A stretch of DNA of 64,000 bases from Bacteroidales bacterium. GTDB taxonomy: Bacteria > Bacteroidota > Bacteroidia > Bacteroidales > CAIWKO01. Numbering within the stretch: the stretch's first letter is position 1; each line of letters opens with the position of its first letter. The stretch lies in contig JALOBU010000014.1 of the NCBI GenBank assembly GCA_023228145.1, forward strand, positions 1 through 64,000. Direction: 5' to 3'. The position numbers and the translations under genes are program-made. Below the pieces are notes generated by a model. The model was not told the DNA's origin. It made no database searches and saw only the letters and a program-made list of their open reading frames with translations. Of this stretch, positions 1-9,162 are shown one piece after another.

Positions 1-30
1 TCGCTTTTTTTGACATGTTTTTAAATACAA

Positions 31-70
31 AAAAAGTTATATGAAACGACTTTCATATAACTTTCTTTTA
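31..70. terminator. Strong hairpin, probable bidirectional terminator
   Basis: A perfect 14-bp stem (33-46 with 51-64) encloses the 4-nt loop CGAC. It has an A-run on the left (a U-run on the minus transcript) and a pyrimidine-rich CTTTCTTTT on the right. It could end a gene lying left of the window, or stop transcription leaving the AT-rich block. The U-run is better for the minus strand. Confidence 0.7.
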
Positions 71-737
71 AAACTACGTGGTAAACGATTTTAGAACTTC
101 TTACCAACTATTTTTGGCCTATATATCATTTTATTCAAGTGATAATAGGGGAGTTTAAAGAATTAAACTACAGTAATAATTTACTTGAGCAATTTTTATT
201 TAATATTAGATGATAACTATAACAATGTAAAACCTTATTAGCTGATACAAACTCATATACTATTTTTAATTAAAATCTCTATGAAAATTTAGTATTATAT
301 ACAAAATTACAAGTGTAAAATGACAACTTCAAGTAATAAGCATAAAACACTATAAACCAAATTAGTAATAAATATAATTACAAATGTGAAATCGTTAAAC
401 AATAATTACAATAGTAAATAATTATAATTTATTATTGTAATAATGCAAATTAGATAAATAAAACAACCAAATTAAAATATAAACTAATCTAAATCAATAT
501 TTTAATGAATCTATTTAAATTATCAGATTAAATATTTATTAAAAAAATACATTAAAAATTGTCTTAATGAATTAATTATTATAATAAACTATTAATCAAT
601 AAATAATATAGCATAAATTGATTAAATAATTTATTAAAATCGTATAAAATTTCAAGTTTACAATATTAAATTATAAAATATTACGAATGTAATTTATTAT
701 TTTGTTATTTTTGTAAACTTATTTTAATATTGTAAAA
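71..737. other. Very AT-rich non-coding stretch
   Basis: About 670 bases with almost no G or C from about 160 onward and no open frame that looks coding. It is rich in short A/T palindromes such as the runs around 415-450. I see no DnaA boxes, no tRNA and no recognisable RNA gene. The only functional signal I can support is the promoter element just before the regulator gene at 738. It may be an AT-rich island or a long regulatory leader. Confidence 0.5.
706..713 (+). promoter_or_regulatory. Bacteroidota -7 promoter element (TATTTTTG)
   Basis: Matches TAnnTTTG, the known -7 element of the Bacteroidota primary sigma factor, 24 bases before the ATG of the XRE regulator at 738. No convincing -33 TTG is visible. 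The start codon has no Shine-Dalgarno sequence, which is usual in this phylum. Confidence 0.5.
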
Positions 738-1244
738 ATGCTTGAACGAATTTTATTACTATTAAAAATCAAAAATTTAAGTCCATCAAAATTTGCTGAC
801 CAAATTGGAATTCAAAGGTCAAGTATGTCACATATTATGTCCGAGAGAAATCAACCGAGTTTGGATTTGGTTATGAAAATTCTGAACAACTTTAAGGACA
901 TTAGCCCTGATTGGCTTCTGATGGGGCAAGGCCAAATGTTAAAAACAGCGCAAATTAATTTATTTGACGACTGGGAGACGAAAAGCGAAAGCAATGAAAC
1001 ATCCAACAATTTTCAAACGTCTGATAATGAGAATATACTTACTCAATCTCATGAAATATTGCAGGAGAAACATGAGGGTTCATTGCAAAATGATAAAAAT
1101 GAGCCACACTTGCGTAAAAATGAGCCAACATTTAACAATAAACTCAGTATTTCAAATAGCGCCTTTGAAATAAACCTCGAAACTGAAAAAATTGTGATTT
1201 TTTATAAAAACAATACTTATAAGGAATACTACCCTTCTAAGTAA
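738..1244 (+). CDS. XRE-family helix-turn-helix transcriptional regulator
   Basis: 168 residues. The first 65 or so form a Cro/CI-type helix-turn-helix: the segment FADQIGIQRSSMSHI looks like the turn and recognition helix, and DWLLMGQG is a typical closing motif of this family. The middle (about 70-135) is polar and probably disordered. The C-terminus ends in a short beta-like motif, EKIVIFYKNNTYKEYYP, which recurs in Bacteroidota XRE proteins of this type. It is probably a DNA-binding regulator, but its targets cannot be read from the sequence. It is preceded by the AT-rich block and its 3' end overlaps the convergent ndk gene by 16 bases. Confidence 0.85.
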   Translation: MLERILLLLKIKNLSPSKFADQIGIQRSSMSHIMSERNQPSLDLVMKILNNFKDISPDWLLMGQGQMLKTAQINLFDDWETKSESNETSNNFQTSDNENILTQSHEILQEKHEGSLQNDKNEPHLRKNEPTFNNKLSISNSAFEINLETEKIVIFYKNNTYKEYYPSK

Positions 1245-1660
1245 AAACGCTCATGTTCTGCAAAGAAAAAGTTGCACTCTTTTAATGCATTTTCGTCAGA
1301 ATCAGAGCCGTGAATAGCATTAGCCCTTAACGTAGTACCGAAATCATGTCTGATAGTGCCTTCAGCAGCGTCAACGGGGTTGGTTTTGCCTATTAGTTTG
1401 CGAAAATCTTCCACTGCATTTTCTTTTTGCAACATAACTGCCATAATTGGCCCGGAGCACATAAACTCAACCAAACCTTCATAAAAATCTTTATTTTTAT
1501 GTACTTCATAAAACCTAGCTGCATGTTCAAGGCTTAGTTTCATAGTTTTTACACTTATGGGCATAAAACCTGCTTCGGTAATGCGTGCAAGTATTTTACC
1601 GGATTTGTTTTTGGAAAATGCTTCAGGTTTTATTATTGCTAAAGTTATACTACCTGCCAT
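1229..1660 (-). CDS. ndk: Nucleoside diphosphate kinase
   Basis: 143 residues, the usual length for bacterial Ndk. It transfers the gamma phosphate of ATP to nucleoside diphosphates through a phosphohistidine in the cytoplasm. The active-site motif NAIHGSDS places the catalytic histidine at about residue 117, and the N-terminal TLAIIKPEA strand is typical. It is convergent with the XRE gene, with overlapping stop regions, and divergent from the NrnA-type gene at 1744. The ndk/nrnA/FKBP neighbourhood is common in Bacteroidota. Confidence 0.97.
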   Translation of the reverse strand: MAGSITLAIIKPEAFSKNKSGKILARITEAGFMPISVKTMKLSLEHAARFYEVHKNKDFYEGLVEFMCSGPIMAVMLQKENAVEDFRKLIGKTNPVDAAEGTIRHDFGTTLRANAIHGSDSDENALKECNFFFAEHERFYLEG

Positions 1661-1722
1661 AGTATGGATTTATAAATATCAGTGTAAATATATGAATTTT
1701 CAGCTATCAGTATTTATTTTGA

Positions 1723-1730
1723 TATTTTTG
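1723..1730 (+). promoter_or_regulatory. -7 promoter element (TATTTTTG) for the NrnA-type gene
   Basis: TATTTTTG ends 13 bases before the TTG start at 1744, leaving a very short leader. This placement supports the TTG rather than a later internal ATG as the start. Confidence 0.5.
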
Positions 1731-1743
1731 TAAAAAAATTATT

Positions 1744-2757
1744 TTGGATAATACATTTATAAATCGAGTAGCTTCATTGCTAAAAAAATCCGGACAGATT
1801 GTTATTCTTACTCATCATAATCCAGACGGAGATGCAATAGGCTCTTCGCTGGCCTTGTGGTTTTATCTTAAAAAAAAGTACAAGGTAACGGTCATCACCC
1901 CTAACGATTTCCCTGACTTTTATAAATGGATGCCCGGTGTTGACAGTATCATTATAGGAGAAAAAAACAAAGAACTGTCACTGGAAATTCTAACAAAAGC
2001 TGACCTAATTTTCTGTCTTGATTTTAATACACCCGAGCGGGTTGGGTTTCTTAATGAAACACTTGCAAACACAAAAGGAGAAAAAATTCTGATTGACCAC
2101 CATTTATGTCCTTCTCCCATATTTAAAACAGCCTTTTCTCAACTTAAAACATCATCTACAGCAGAGTTGGTATATGATTTTATTGTTGCCATGGGAGATG
2201 CCGAATTGATTGATTATGAAATTGCCGTAACTATTTATGTTGGCATCATTACTGACACCGGCTCTTTCAGCCACAGCTGCAATTTCCCAAAGACTTACCT
2301 GGCGGTTTCCCGCCTTTTCGAAAAAAACATTGATGCTGCAGAAATACAGCGGCTGGTATTTGGGAATTTTTCTGAAAGCCGCCTGCGGCTTTTAGGTTAT
2401 TGTTTGAGTGAGAAATTGAATATTCTTAACGAATATGCCACATCATATATTTCTATATCCCTGGAAGAAAAAAAACGTTTTAATTTTCAAATTGGCGATG
2501 GCGAAGGCATAGTGAATTATGGACTTACCATTAAAGGAGTGAGGCTTACTGCTTTGTTTTCTGAAACTAAAGAATATGTGAAGCTTTCTTTGCGTTCTTC
2601 GGGAGAAATGGATGTGGACAAATTGGCAAGAGAGCATTTTGGCGGAGCGGGGCATAAAAATGCTGCCGGCGCTAACATTTATAAGCCTCTTGACAAAGCT
2701 ATCGCACAATTTATTTCATTGCTGCCGTTATATAAAAATTATCTTACTGAAGAATAA
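1744..2757 (+). CDS. DHH-family phosphoesterase (NrnA-type oligoribonuclease/pAp phosphatase)
   Basis: 337 residues starting at TTG. The DHH domain shows THHNPDGDAIGSS at about residues 23-35, an aspartate strand CLDFN, the signature IDHH near residue 117 and ITDTGSFSHS near 180. The C-terminal DHHA1 domain has the substrate loop GGAGHKNAAG. The family degrades nano-RNAs and 3'-phosphoadenosine 5'-phosphate with Mn2+ in the cytoplasm. The FKBP lipoprotein follows after 2 bases, so the two are likely co-transcribed. This neighbourhood is that of gldI in gliding Flavobacteria. Confidence 0.93.
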   Translation: MDNTFINRVASLLKKSGQIVILTHHNPDGDAIGSSLALWFYLKKKYKVTVITPNDFPDFYKWMPGVDSIIIGEKNKELSLEILTKADLIFCLDFNTPERVGFLNETLANTKGEKILIDHHLCPSPIFKTAFSQLKTSSTAELVYDFIVAMGDAELIDYEIAVTIYVGIITDTGSFSHSCNFPKTYLAVSRLFEKNIDAAEIQRLVFGNFSESRLRLLGYCLSEKLNILNEYATSYISISLEEKKRFNFQIGDGEGIVNYGLTIKGVRLTALFSETKEYVKLSLRSSGEMDVDKLAREHFGGAGHKNAAGANIYKPLDKAIAQFISLLPLYKNYLTEE

Positions 2758-2759
2758 TT

Positions 2760-3290
2760 ATGAAGTTTTTGCAAAAAATCAGCATAGTGTTTTTATGTTT
2801 ATTAACATTTTCATGCGGTAATGGCAATAAGAATGCAAATAATGATGTGATTGACCCAAAAGTTTATAAAGAAAATCTTGAAAATGTTAATAAGAAACTT
2901 GCCGAAAAAGAAAATCGTGAGATAGAAGATTACATAGAAAGGCATGGCTGGGATATGCAGAAAACCGGCACCGGGCTTAGATATCAGATATATAAAAAAG
3001 GTAACGGCAAAATACCTGTTGAGAAAGATAAGGTGGTAATAAGCTTTATAGTAAATCTGATTAATGGCATTGAATGTTACAATTCAAAAAATGACGGATT
3101 AAAATTGTTTGAACTTGGCAGAGCAGAGGTTGAAAGTGGTTTGGAAGAAGGCATCAAACTAATGCATGTTGGGGATAAAGCCAAACTTATAATTCCTTCG
3201 CACCTTGCTTTTGGACTGCTGGGAGACGAAAATAAAATACCCAAACGCGCCACCCTTATTTATGATGTTGAATTGCTCGAAATTAAATAA
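2760..3290 (+). CDS. FKBP-type peptidyl-prolyl isomerase lipoprotein (GldI-like)
   Basis: 176 residues. A lipoprotein signal peptide ends at the lipobox LTFSC (Cys near residue 20), so the protein is expected to be membrane anchored and exposed to the periplasm. A helical linker (about 30-60) is followed by one FKBP domain with GLEEGIKLMHVGDKAKLIIPS and the closing strand LIYDVELLEI. Family members catalyse proline cis/trans isomerisation in exported proteins. Its position directly after the NrnA-type gene matches gldI loci, but orthology with the gliding lipoprotein GldI is inferred from context only. Confidence 0.9.
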   Translation: MKFLQKISIVFLCLLTFSCGNGNKNANNDVIDPKVYKENLENVNKKLAEKENREIEDYIERHGWDMQKTGTGLRYQIYKKGNGKIPVEKDKVVISFIVNLINGIECYNSKNDGLKLFELGRAEVESGLEEGIKLMHVGDKAKLIIPSHLAFGLLGDENKIPKRATLIYDVELLEIK

Positions 3291-3342
3291 TAATTTATTC
3301 CTGATTTGACAAGGTAAAAGAATATAGATATTAGATCTCCTG

Positions 3343-4635
3343 ATGAAAAACAAAAAGATATTTTTTTTAATAGGAATCAGCATATTAGTGATTGCTGGAT
3401 TTGACAGTTGTAATAATTCCCCATACCCCGGTTTCAGACAGACAGAAACCGGCCTGTATTATAAGTTTTATTTACAGGACAAAGATGGAGCAAAACCCGA
3501 AATAGGTGATATACTCAATGTCCATATAATTTATCGCCTTGGAGATTCGGTAATTTTTGATAGTAAAAATCTGGATGCGCCTTTCCGGTTTCCGCTTGAT
3601 TCATCTTCCTTTGCCGGAGATATTTTTGAAGGCCTTGCTATGATGTCTGTTGGCGATAGTGCAACATTCATTATCTGTGCCGATTCCCTCAAGCGTTTTG
3701 AAGAATTAGAGGATATTCAGGATGGTGGTATGTTATTTTTTGATGTTAAACTTATAGATTTCCAAAAGAAAGCTGATTTTGATAAAGAAGTAAAAATTTT
3801 AAAGCAACAACAAGCCGCATACATTCAGGAGCTTAAAGCTTTGGAAAAACAAGACATTGAGAATTATATTTCTAATAAAATCCATTACAGAAAAACACCA
3901 TCTGGCTTATATTATATGGTTCGGCGCATAGGTTATGGCGTAAAACCAATTGCCGGTAATTTTGTTGGGATTAATTATATTGCTTATTTTCTTAATAGCG
4001 ACACGCTCTATGACTCACAAAAGGAAAATAATGAACTTGTTTATTTTGAGCTGGGAAAAAACTTTGAAATCAGAGGCATAGAGGAAGCCTTGATGTTGAT
4101 GTGTGAAGGCAGCAGGGCCCATTTGCTGGTGCCCTCTGATTTAGCTTACGGAGAACAGGGAATAGAAGACTTAGTGCCACCATGCACTCCTTTACTTTTT
4201 GATGTTGAATTGAAAGTGGTTATGAATAAGATTCAATTTGAAAAACTGATGAAGGATAAGGAACAAAAAGAAATATCTCAGTATGTTGAAGCAAATCAGA
4301 TTTCTGTTTTACCGGATACTTATGGGATGTACTTTATTGAACTTAAAAAAGGAACGGGTCCCTTGGTTGATAAAGGAAAGAGAGTTAAAGTAAAATACAG
4401 TGGTATGTTGTTAAGTGGCAAGGTGTTCGACAACCATGGCGGCAAGTTGCTTGCATTTACGGCAGGGCAGGGGGAAGTTATCCCTGGATGGGAACTGGCA
4501 TTGTCCAAAATGCGTGCAGGCAGCATAGTAAGGCTGATAATCCCTTCAAACCTTGCCTATGGTGATACCTATACAGGTGTTATTCCTCCTTACACACCGC
4601 TGTTATTTGAAATTGAATTGCTGGAAGTGAAATAG
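3343..4635 (+). CDS. Triple-domain FKBP-type peptidyl-prolyl isomerase, probable lipoprotein
   Basis: 430 residues with an N-terminal hydrophobic segment followed by a lipobox-like FDSC near residue 23. Three FKBP-like domains lie at about 40-140, 180-285 and 330-430, separated by charged helical linkers. Domains two and three keep the typical LVPSDLAYGEQGI and LIIPSNLAYGD motifs. Domain one has ICADSLKRFEEL instead and is probably inactive or only substrate binding. The last domain has the canonical GKRVKVKYSGML and GKVFD strands. It follows the single-domain FKBP gene by 52 bases, giving four FKBP domains in a row. A role in folding envelope proteins is likely. Confidence 0.9.
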   Translation: MKNKKIFFLIGISILVIAGFDSCNNSPYPGFRQTETGLYYKFYLQDKDGAKPEIGDILNVHIIYRLGDSVIFDSKNLDAPFRFPLDSSSFAGDIFEGLAMMSVGDSATFIICADSLKRFEELEDIQDGGMLFFDVKLIDFQKKADFDKEVKILKQQQAAYIQELKALEKQDIENYISNKIHYRKTPSGLYYMVRRIGYGVKPIAGNFVGINYIAYFLNSDTLYDSQKENNELVYFELGKNFEIRGIEEALMLMCEGSRAHLLVPSDLAYGEQGIEDLVPPCTPLLFDVELKVVMNKIQFEKLMKDKEQKEISQYVEANQISVLPDTYGMYFIELKKGTGPLVDKGKRVKVKYSGMLLSGKVFDNHGGKLLAFTAGQGEVIPGWELALSKMRAGSIVRLIIPSNLAYGDTYTGVIPPYTPLLFEIELLEVK

Positions 4636-4669
4636 CTAACAACAATGAATATCAATCCGTTGAAAAAAA

Positions 4670-4677
4670 TATTTTTG
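4670..4677 (+). promoter_or_regulatory. -7 promoter element (TATTTTTG) for the barrel gene
   Basis: The element ends 14 bases before the ATG at 4692, suggesting that this gene can be transcribed apart from the FKBP genes. Confidence 0.4.
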
Positions 4678-4691
4678 AAATAACCTTCTTT

Positions 4692-5342
4692 ATGAATTTA
4701 AAACAAAGAATACTGACATCTTTTATTTTTATGTTCTCAATCCAGAGCATACTTTTTGCTCAGGAAGCCAAGAAAACACCGGTTGGCTTAGGTATTGACC
4801 TTGGTTTAGGCTACAATACTATGAATGAAACAATTGAAAAAGATGATGGCAGTGATTCTACGGTTAAGTATAACTGCTTGTTTATTCAGCCCTGTTTTCG
4901 TTTGCACTATGATATCCGTGTAAAAGATTTTGGAAAGTCAAACAGCTTAAAAATAAAAACCTTTCTTGGTTATTATGCTTTTGGCGGAAAAATAAAATAC
5001 GGTGGTGCCGGGCTGATTGATGTAATAACTTTATCATCAATTGAGGCCGGGGCAGGGCTTAGCTTAGATTTTATCGAAATGTTTCAGCTCAGTCCGCTTT
5101 TTAAAGCTCAATACGTTGTTTTATCCACCAAACGCTTTGTAAGAGAGAATCCTGAACCCCCCAGGGATATTAAAGCAGATATAAAACCTTTCAGTTACAA
5201 TGCAGGGTTTCAGTTTCGTTTCAAATATAAGCATTTCACAATTGCTGCAGAAGCCTGGCTGGGTCTGGTTGATATCAGCAAAAAAGCCAATGAATCAATT
5301 AAAGAAAACAATTACAGGCTGATTTTGGGATATGAGTTTTAA
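4692..5342 (+). CDS. Outer-membrane beta-barrel-like protein of unknown function
   Basis: 216 residues with a signal peptide ending near ILFAQ (about residue 24). The rest is rich in alternating aromatic/polar strands with glycines (LGIDLGLGYNTMN, FLGYYAFGGKIKYGG) and ends in aromatic YRLILGYEF, a pattern typical of small outer-membrane barrels that use a C-terminal phenylalanine for BAM insertion. I do not recognise a specific family. It lies downstream of the FKBP genes and converges with the glycosyltransferase at 5440. Confidence 0.75.
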   Translation: MNLKQRILTSFIFMFSIQSILFAQEAKKTPVGLGIDLGLGYNTMNETIEKDDGSDSTVKYNCLFIQPCFRLHYDIRVKDFGKSNSLKIKTFLGYYAFGGKIKYGGAGLIDVITLSSIEAGAGLSLDFIEMFQLSPLFKAQYVVLSTKRFVRENPEPPRDIKADIKPFSYNAGFQFRFKYKHFTIAAEAWLGLVDISKKANESIKENNYRLILGYEF

Positions 5343-5439
5343 AAGCAAAATAAACTCATTAAAACAAGTTGATTCAGTATTATTAAAATGTGTAAAGTTC
5401 CTTTTAATACGTATTAGTAAGAATTATTATATTGGTTAA

Positions 5440-6669
5440 TTACCACCAGTCAATAATTCCGTATTTTTTTCTGTAACTATTTTCAATGGAAAAAAGTAAA
5501 TCTCTTACATTATTTAGTTCAGAAATAGATGATTTGTCGAAATGCAATGTGCTAACATTGATACTGTTTTCAATTAATTCTCTTTGATGGAACATGTTCA
5601 TGTATTCGGTAAGAAATACTGCATCATTATCTGAAACACATTGCTTCGACTTTAAATATTGCAATATTCTCAGACCATCTACTTTTTCGGTACAGGCCTT
5701 TACAAATTTTTCTTTTGTGATAAAATTTTTACGCAGCGGCTGCCATAAATTTTTGGCTAGGAAGGTCTGCTCAAGAAAATCTGTCATAGGGGTATCAACA
5801 TCTTTTGTATAAAGCTCTCCAAATAAATCAAATGTTTCTTTAACTTCATTGAAAATATGGTACGAATACATGGGGTAGCTGTCCCAGTCGTGCTGCACGC
5901 CTTTAATAAGCGCCGGCCCGGTGCCAAAAAAAACCCTGTCGGAATAACGGGTTGCCGGATAGGTACGCTCTTCATTCCAAACGATTATACTTCCGTACTT
6001 GCGTAATTTCTGCATAAAATAGAAATCTTCACCGCTAAGTTTTGGAGCTATACCTTTTACCGCATGGTAAGCACTGACAGGAATTGCCATGGATGAGCCA
6101 ATAGCTGTAAAACAGTAGGGATTTTTTATCCGCCAAAGGTTTATGGCATAATATCTCATGTATATTTCATAGCGTAACAGGACACGGTCAATCATGACAT
6201 CACCGGTAAGATTATGATAATAGGGTAGTGCAAGTGCAGTGGCATTATTATATTTTTGAAAACTTTCAACAATAGTTTCGCAGAAATTTGGGTTAAAAAG
6301 TGTATCGGCATCCATGCTGATAATTATGTCTTTGCTGTCTGCAACCGATGAGATATGGTCCATTACTACTTTCCGTGCCCAGCCGACACCGTGTTTTTTC
6401 CCCTGCCAGCCTTTGCCTTCTGAAGATTTGTCAATAACAGTATGGGGAAGGGTTTTATATTTTTTTAAAAAATTCAAGCTTTTAGTATTATTTTCACATA
6501 TATATTTTTTTTCTTCATTTTCCCGTAAACTTTCAGGCTGGTTTACACAAACAACAATTTTTATTTGGGGATACGTCTGTTTTTCAATACATTCAAGGCA
6601 TAGCGGGAGGGTATCATATTCATCCATAACAGGTATGGCAAAAAATAGTACCGGTTTTTGGGTTTTCAT
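5440..6669 (-). CDS. Family 2-like glycosyltransferase
   Basis: 409 residues of GT-A fold. The N-terminal strand FFAIPVMDEYDTLPLCLECI and the metal-binding DAD at residues 120-122 (preceded by IIISM) identify a nucleotide-sugar transferase. LSGEDF (GED at 213-215) supplies the probable catalytic acidic pair. There is no clear transmembrane anchor, so it is cytoplasmic or peripheral. The approximately 140-residue C-terminal part is helical and not recognised. It stands alone between convergent and divergent neighbours, so its sugar and acceptor cannot be inferred from context. Confidence 0.85.
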   Translation of the reverse strand: MKTQKPVLFFAIPVMDEYDTLPLCLECIEKQTYPQIKIVVCVNQPESLRENEEKKYICENNTKSLNFLKKYKTLPHTVIDKSSEGKGWQGKKHGVGWARKVVMDHISSVADSKDIIISMDADTLFNPNFCETIVESFQKYNNATALALPYYHNLTGDVMIDRVLLRYEIYMRYYAINLWRIKNPYCFTAIGSSMAIPVSAYHAVKGIAPKLSGEDFYFMQKLRKYGSIIVWNEERTYPATRYSDRVFFGTGPALIKGVQHDWDSYPMYSYHIFNEVKETFDLFGELYTKDVDTPMTDFLEQTFLAKNLWQPLRKNFITKEKFVKACTEKVDGLRILQYLKSKQCVSDNDAVFLTEYMNMFHQRELIENSINVSTLHFDKSSISELNNVRDLLFSIENSYRKKYGIIDWW

Positions 6670-6762
6670 GATAACAAAGAAAAAAAATATTTGCGAGAGT
6701 CATCAAATCGCTGTTATTTTTTACAAAATGATTATACTTGCATTACATAAAATTAAAAATTT

Positions 6763-8829
6763 ATGAGCGAAAACAAAAAGTTTGTTCCTTTTGTTTCTTC
6801 AGAAACTAACATGAAGGAGTTTACCCTGCGGGCTGTACTGCTGGGCATCGTCATGGCGATGATTATGGGCGCTGCCAACGCTTATTTGGGACTCAAGGCC
6901 GGTATGACTATTGCGGCCACATATACCACGGCTGTTCTGGGGATGGCTATTCTAAAAGCTGTAAAAGGTTCAATACTTGAAGAAAATACAGCCAGAACCA
7001 TTGGTTCCATTGGCGGCAATATTGCAACAGGAGCTATTTTTACTTTACCGGCATTTTTTATTGCTTCGGTATGGGATCCATTTTATTCTGCCAAGCATTA
7101 CATCCTTGCTATTGTTATTTTAGCGTCTGCTGGCATCCTTGGCATTATGTTTACAACACTGCTGAGGCGTGTGCTGGTAGAGGATGCCGACCTTCCCTTT
7201 CCGGAATCGGTTGCAGCATCAGAAATACACAAGTCGGGCAGAGCTGGTTCGGGAGGCTCGAAGTTTCTCTTGTGGGGAATGGGTATTGGAGCATTTTTTA
7301 CTGCTATAGTGGAGTTTAAGTTTATTGCTGCTACATGGCAAAAAGTGGTTTCTTTTACCAAAGGAGCTGTTTTATTGCGTTCTCCGGGCATGGCTCCCGC
7401 ATATTTTGGAGTGGGATATATTATTGGTCCAAAACTGGGCGCAATAAATTTTAGTGGTGGACTTTTAGCCTGGGGCTTAATGGCGCCTGTTATAGCATAT
7501 TTTATTAACTACGATGATGCCGCCTCTGTCAGCGATTGGGCAGCGGAAATAACAAGGGTATGGAAAGCTTATGTGCGTTATATTGCAATTGGAGGTATGT
7601 TGGTAGGCTCTTTCTACACACTTTATAAAATGCGGCACAGTTTATTTGGAGGGATACAACGTTCTTTTGCAAACCTGAAAAAATCAGCGCAGGCGGGCAG
7701 TTCTTTATTAAGAACCGACAAAGATATCAATATGCGATGGGCTCTGATAGTGATTGGCGCTATCATGTTTATTATGTTTGTAATTTTTAACTATTTTGCC
7801 AGAGATTTTTTTGCTGCCGGGGTAGCTACTGTGGTAATGCTTATTATGGGCTTTGTCTTCGCCGCTGTTTCCGGATACCTTGTTGGCATTATTGGAGTCA
7901 GTAACAACCCAACTAGCGGATTGACGGTTTCGGTGCTTATCATTGCCGCATTGCTGATGGTTGCTCTGGGAATGAAAGGCGATGCAGGCCTTGCTGCAGT
8001 TCTTGGCATTGCAGCATTTACATGTACATCGGTTTCCGTAGCCGGAGAGATGATGCAGGACCTCAAAGCAGGCCATATTTTAGGTTGTACACCCTGGCGT
8101 ATGCAATTGGGCGATGTGTTTGGCGTGATTGCGGCTTCCTCAATTATGTTTCTGATACTCACTTTGTTGCATATAGGAGATATAAAAGATGTAGTAAATA
8201 AAAAAATTACTAAACTGGAAAAAGAAAATATTACGACCATTGAATACCAGGGCGAGAAGCCTTCTTTGGCAGGAACTACATATACCATTGCTGATATAAA
8301 AGCTATGGCTCCCGAGAAACAAAATGATATTCTCGGTACTAATGCGGGTTTTGGCGGGGAAAAGCTTCCGGCACCACAAGCCAGCCTGATGGCAGTGGTT
8401 GCAAAAGGTATTGTTGATGTGAAAATGGAGCTGATATTAATTATGGTCGGAATATTTATGGGAATTGCCCTCATCTTAATGCAGGTGAAAAGCCCCATGC
8501 TGATAAGTGTCGGGATGTACCTGCCCATAGACACATCCTTTGCTATTTTTATCGGAGGCCTGATGAAGGGCATTACTGATTATTACATAAAAAAGCGTGG
8601 TTATGATGATACACAAAAAGAAAAAATAAGTAATAAAGGCGTGCTGATATCTTCGGGCCTTATTGCTGGAGAGGCGCTGATAGGCCTTTTATTTGCTGCT
8701 CTTGCTTTTGCCGAAATCAAAACCTTTGGTATCTTTGAAAATCCTTCTTTTATTGGTAGTGTTATTGCAATATTGATTATTGGTTTTATACTGATTAAAG
8801 CACCTCTTGGAAAAAACAAAAAACTTTAA
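6763..8829 (+). CDS. OPT-family oligopeptide transporter
   Basis: 688 residues with about 14-16 predicted membrane helices. The N-terminal block EFTLRAVLLGIVMAMIMGAA followed by NAYLGLKAGMTIA is the hallmark of bacterial OPT proteins, and VLVEDADLPFPESVAASEIHK is also typical. The family imports small peptides or metal-chelate complexes with protons across the inner membrane. A hydrophilic loop lies at about residues 470-545. The cupin gene follows after 3 bases and is likely co-transcribed. Confidence 0.93.
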   Translation: MSENKKFVPFVSSETNMKEFTLRAVLLGIVMAMIMGAANAYLGLKAGMTIAATYTTAVLGMAILKAVKGSILEENTARTIGSIGGNIATGAIFTLPAFFIASVWDPFYSAKHYILAIVILASAGILGIMFTTLLRRVLVEDADLPFPESVAASEIHKSGRAGSGGSKFLLWGMGIGAFFTAIVEFKFIAATWQKVVSFTKGAVLLRSPGMAPAYFGVGYIIGPKLGAINFSGGLLAWGLMAPVIAYFINYDDAASVSDWAAEITRVWKAYVRYIAIGGMLVGSFYTLYKMRHSLFGGIQRSFANLKKSAQAGSSLLRTDKDINMRWALIVIGAIMFIMFVIFNYFARDFFAAGVATVVMLIMGFVFAAVSGYLVGIIGVSNNPTSGLTVSVLIIAALLMVALGMKGDAGLAAVLGIAAFTCTSVSVAGEMMQDLKAGHILGCTPWRMQLGDVFGVIAASSIMFLILTLLHIGDIKDVVNKKITKLEKENITTIEYQGEKPSLAGTTYTIADIKAMAPEKQNDILGTNAGFGGEKLPAPQASLMAVVAKGIVDVKMELILIMVGIFMGIALILMQVKSPMLISVGMYLPIDTSFAIFIGGLMKGITDYYIKKRGYDDTQKEKISNKGVLISSGLIAGEALIGLLFAALAFAEIKTFGIFENPSFIGSVIAILIIGFILIKAPLGKNKKL

Positions 8830-8832
8830 AAA

Positions 8833-9162
8833 ATGGAAAATAACGAACTGGAACGCGGAAAATCCTTTACGTTTCCTGAAATAGTGGAATACGCGAATGG
8901 CGCAGTGGTTAGCCGTGCCATCATTAAAAAACAAACAGGTAATGTAACGGTATTTGCCTTCGATAAAGGAGAAGGTCTCAGCGAACATACTGCTCCTTTT
9001 GATGCCCTGGTGATTATTGCGGACGGCAATGCCGATATTATTATTAACGGCAAATCCAATGTGTTGAATGCGGGGCAATTCATCATAATGCCAGCAAATA
9101 TTCCTCATGCAGTAAAGGCATTAGAGAAATTTAAAATGGTGCTGGTGATGATTAAAAGTTGA
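8833..9162 (+). CDS. Small cupin-domain protein
   Basis: 109 residues forming one complete cupin barrel. Motif one is reduced (EGLSEHTAPFDALVIIADGNADI) with a single clear histidine, and motif two ends in PANIPHAVKALEKF. The reduced ligand set makes metal binding plausible but not certain. Small cupins like this often sense or bind metabolites. It is separated from the OPT transporter by 3 bases and probably shares its transcript. The substrate is unknown. Confidence 0.85.
   Translation: MENNELERGKSFTFPEIVEYANGAVVSRAIIKKQTGNVTVFAFDKGEGLSEHTAPFDALVIIADGNADIIINGKSNVLNAGQFIIMPANIPHAVKALEKFKMVLVMIKS

Noticed and set aside
1..737. Replication origin in the AT-rich block
   Set aside because: No DnaA boxes, and neither dnaA nor other origin-linked genes are nearby.
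738..1244. XRE gene as a phage repressor or antitoxin
   Set aside because: No integrase, phage gene or toxin partner is adjacent, and the C-terminal motif is common in chromosomal Bacteroidota regulators.
7791..8573. Long minus-strand frame of 260 codons opposite the OPT transporter
   Set aside because: It lies antisense inside a clearly coding membrane-protein gene. Its composition is that of an antisense shadow and no motif is present.
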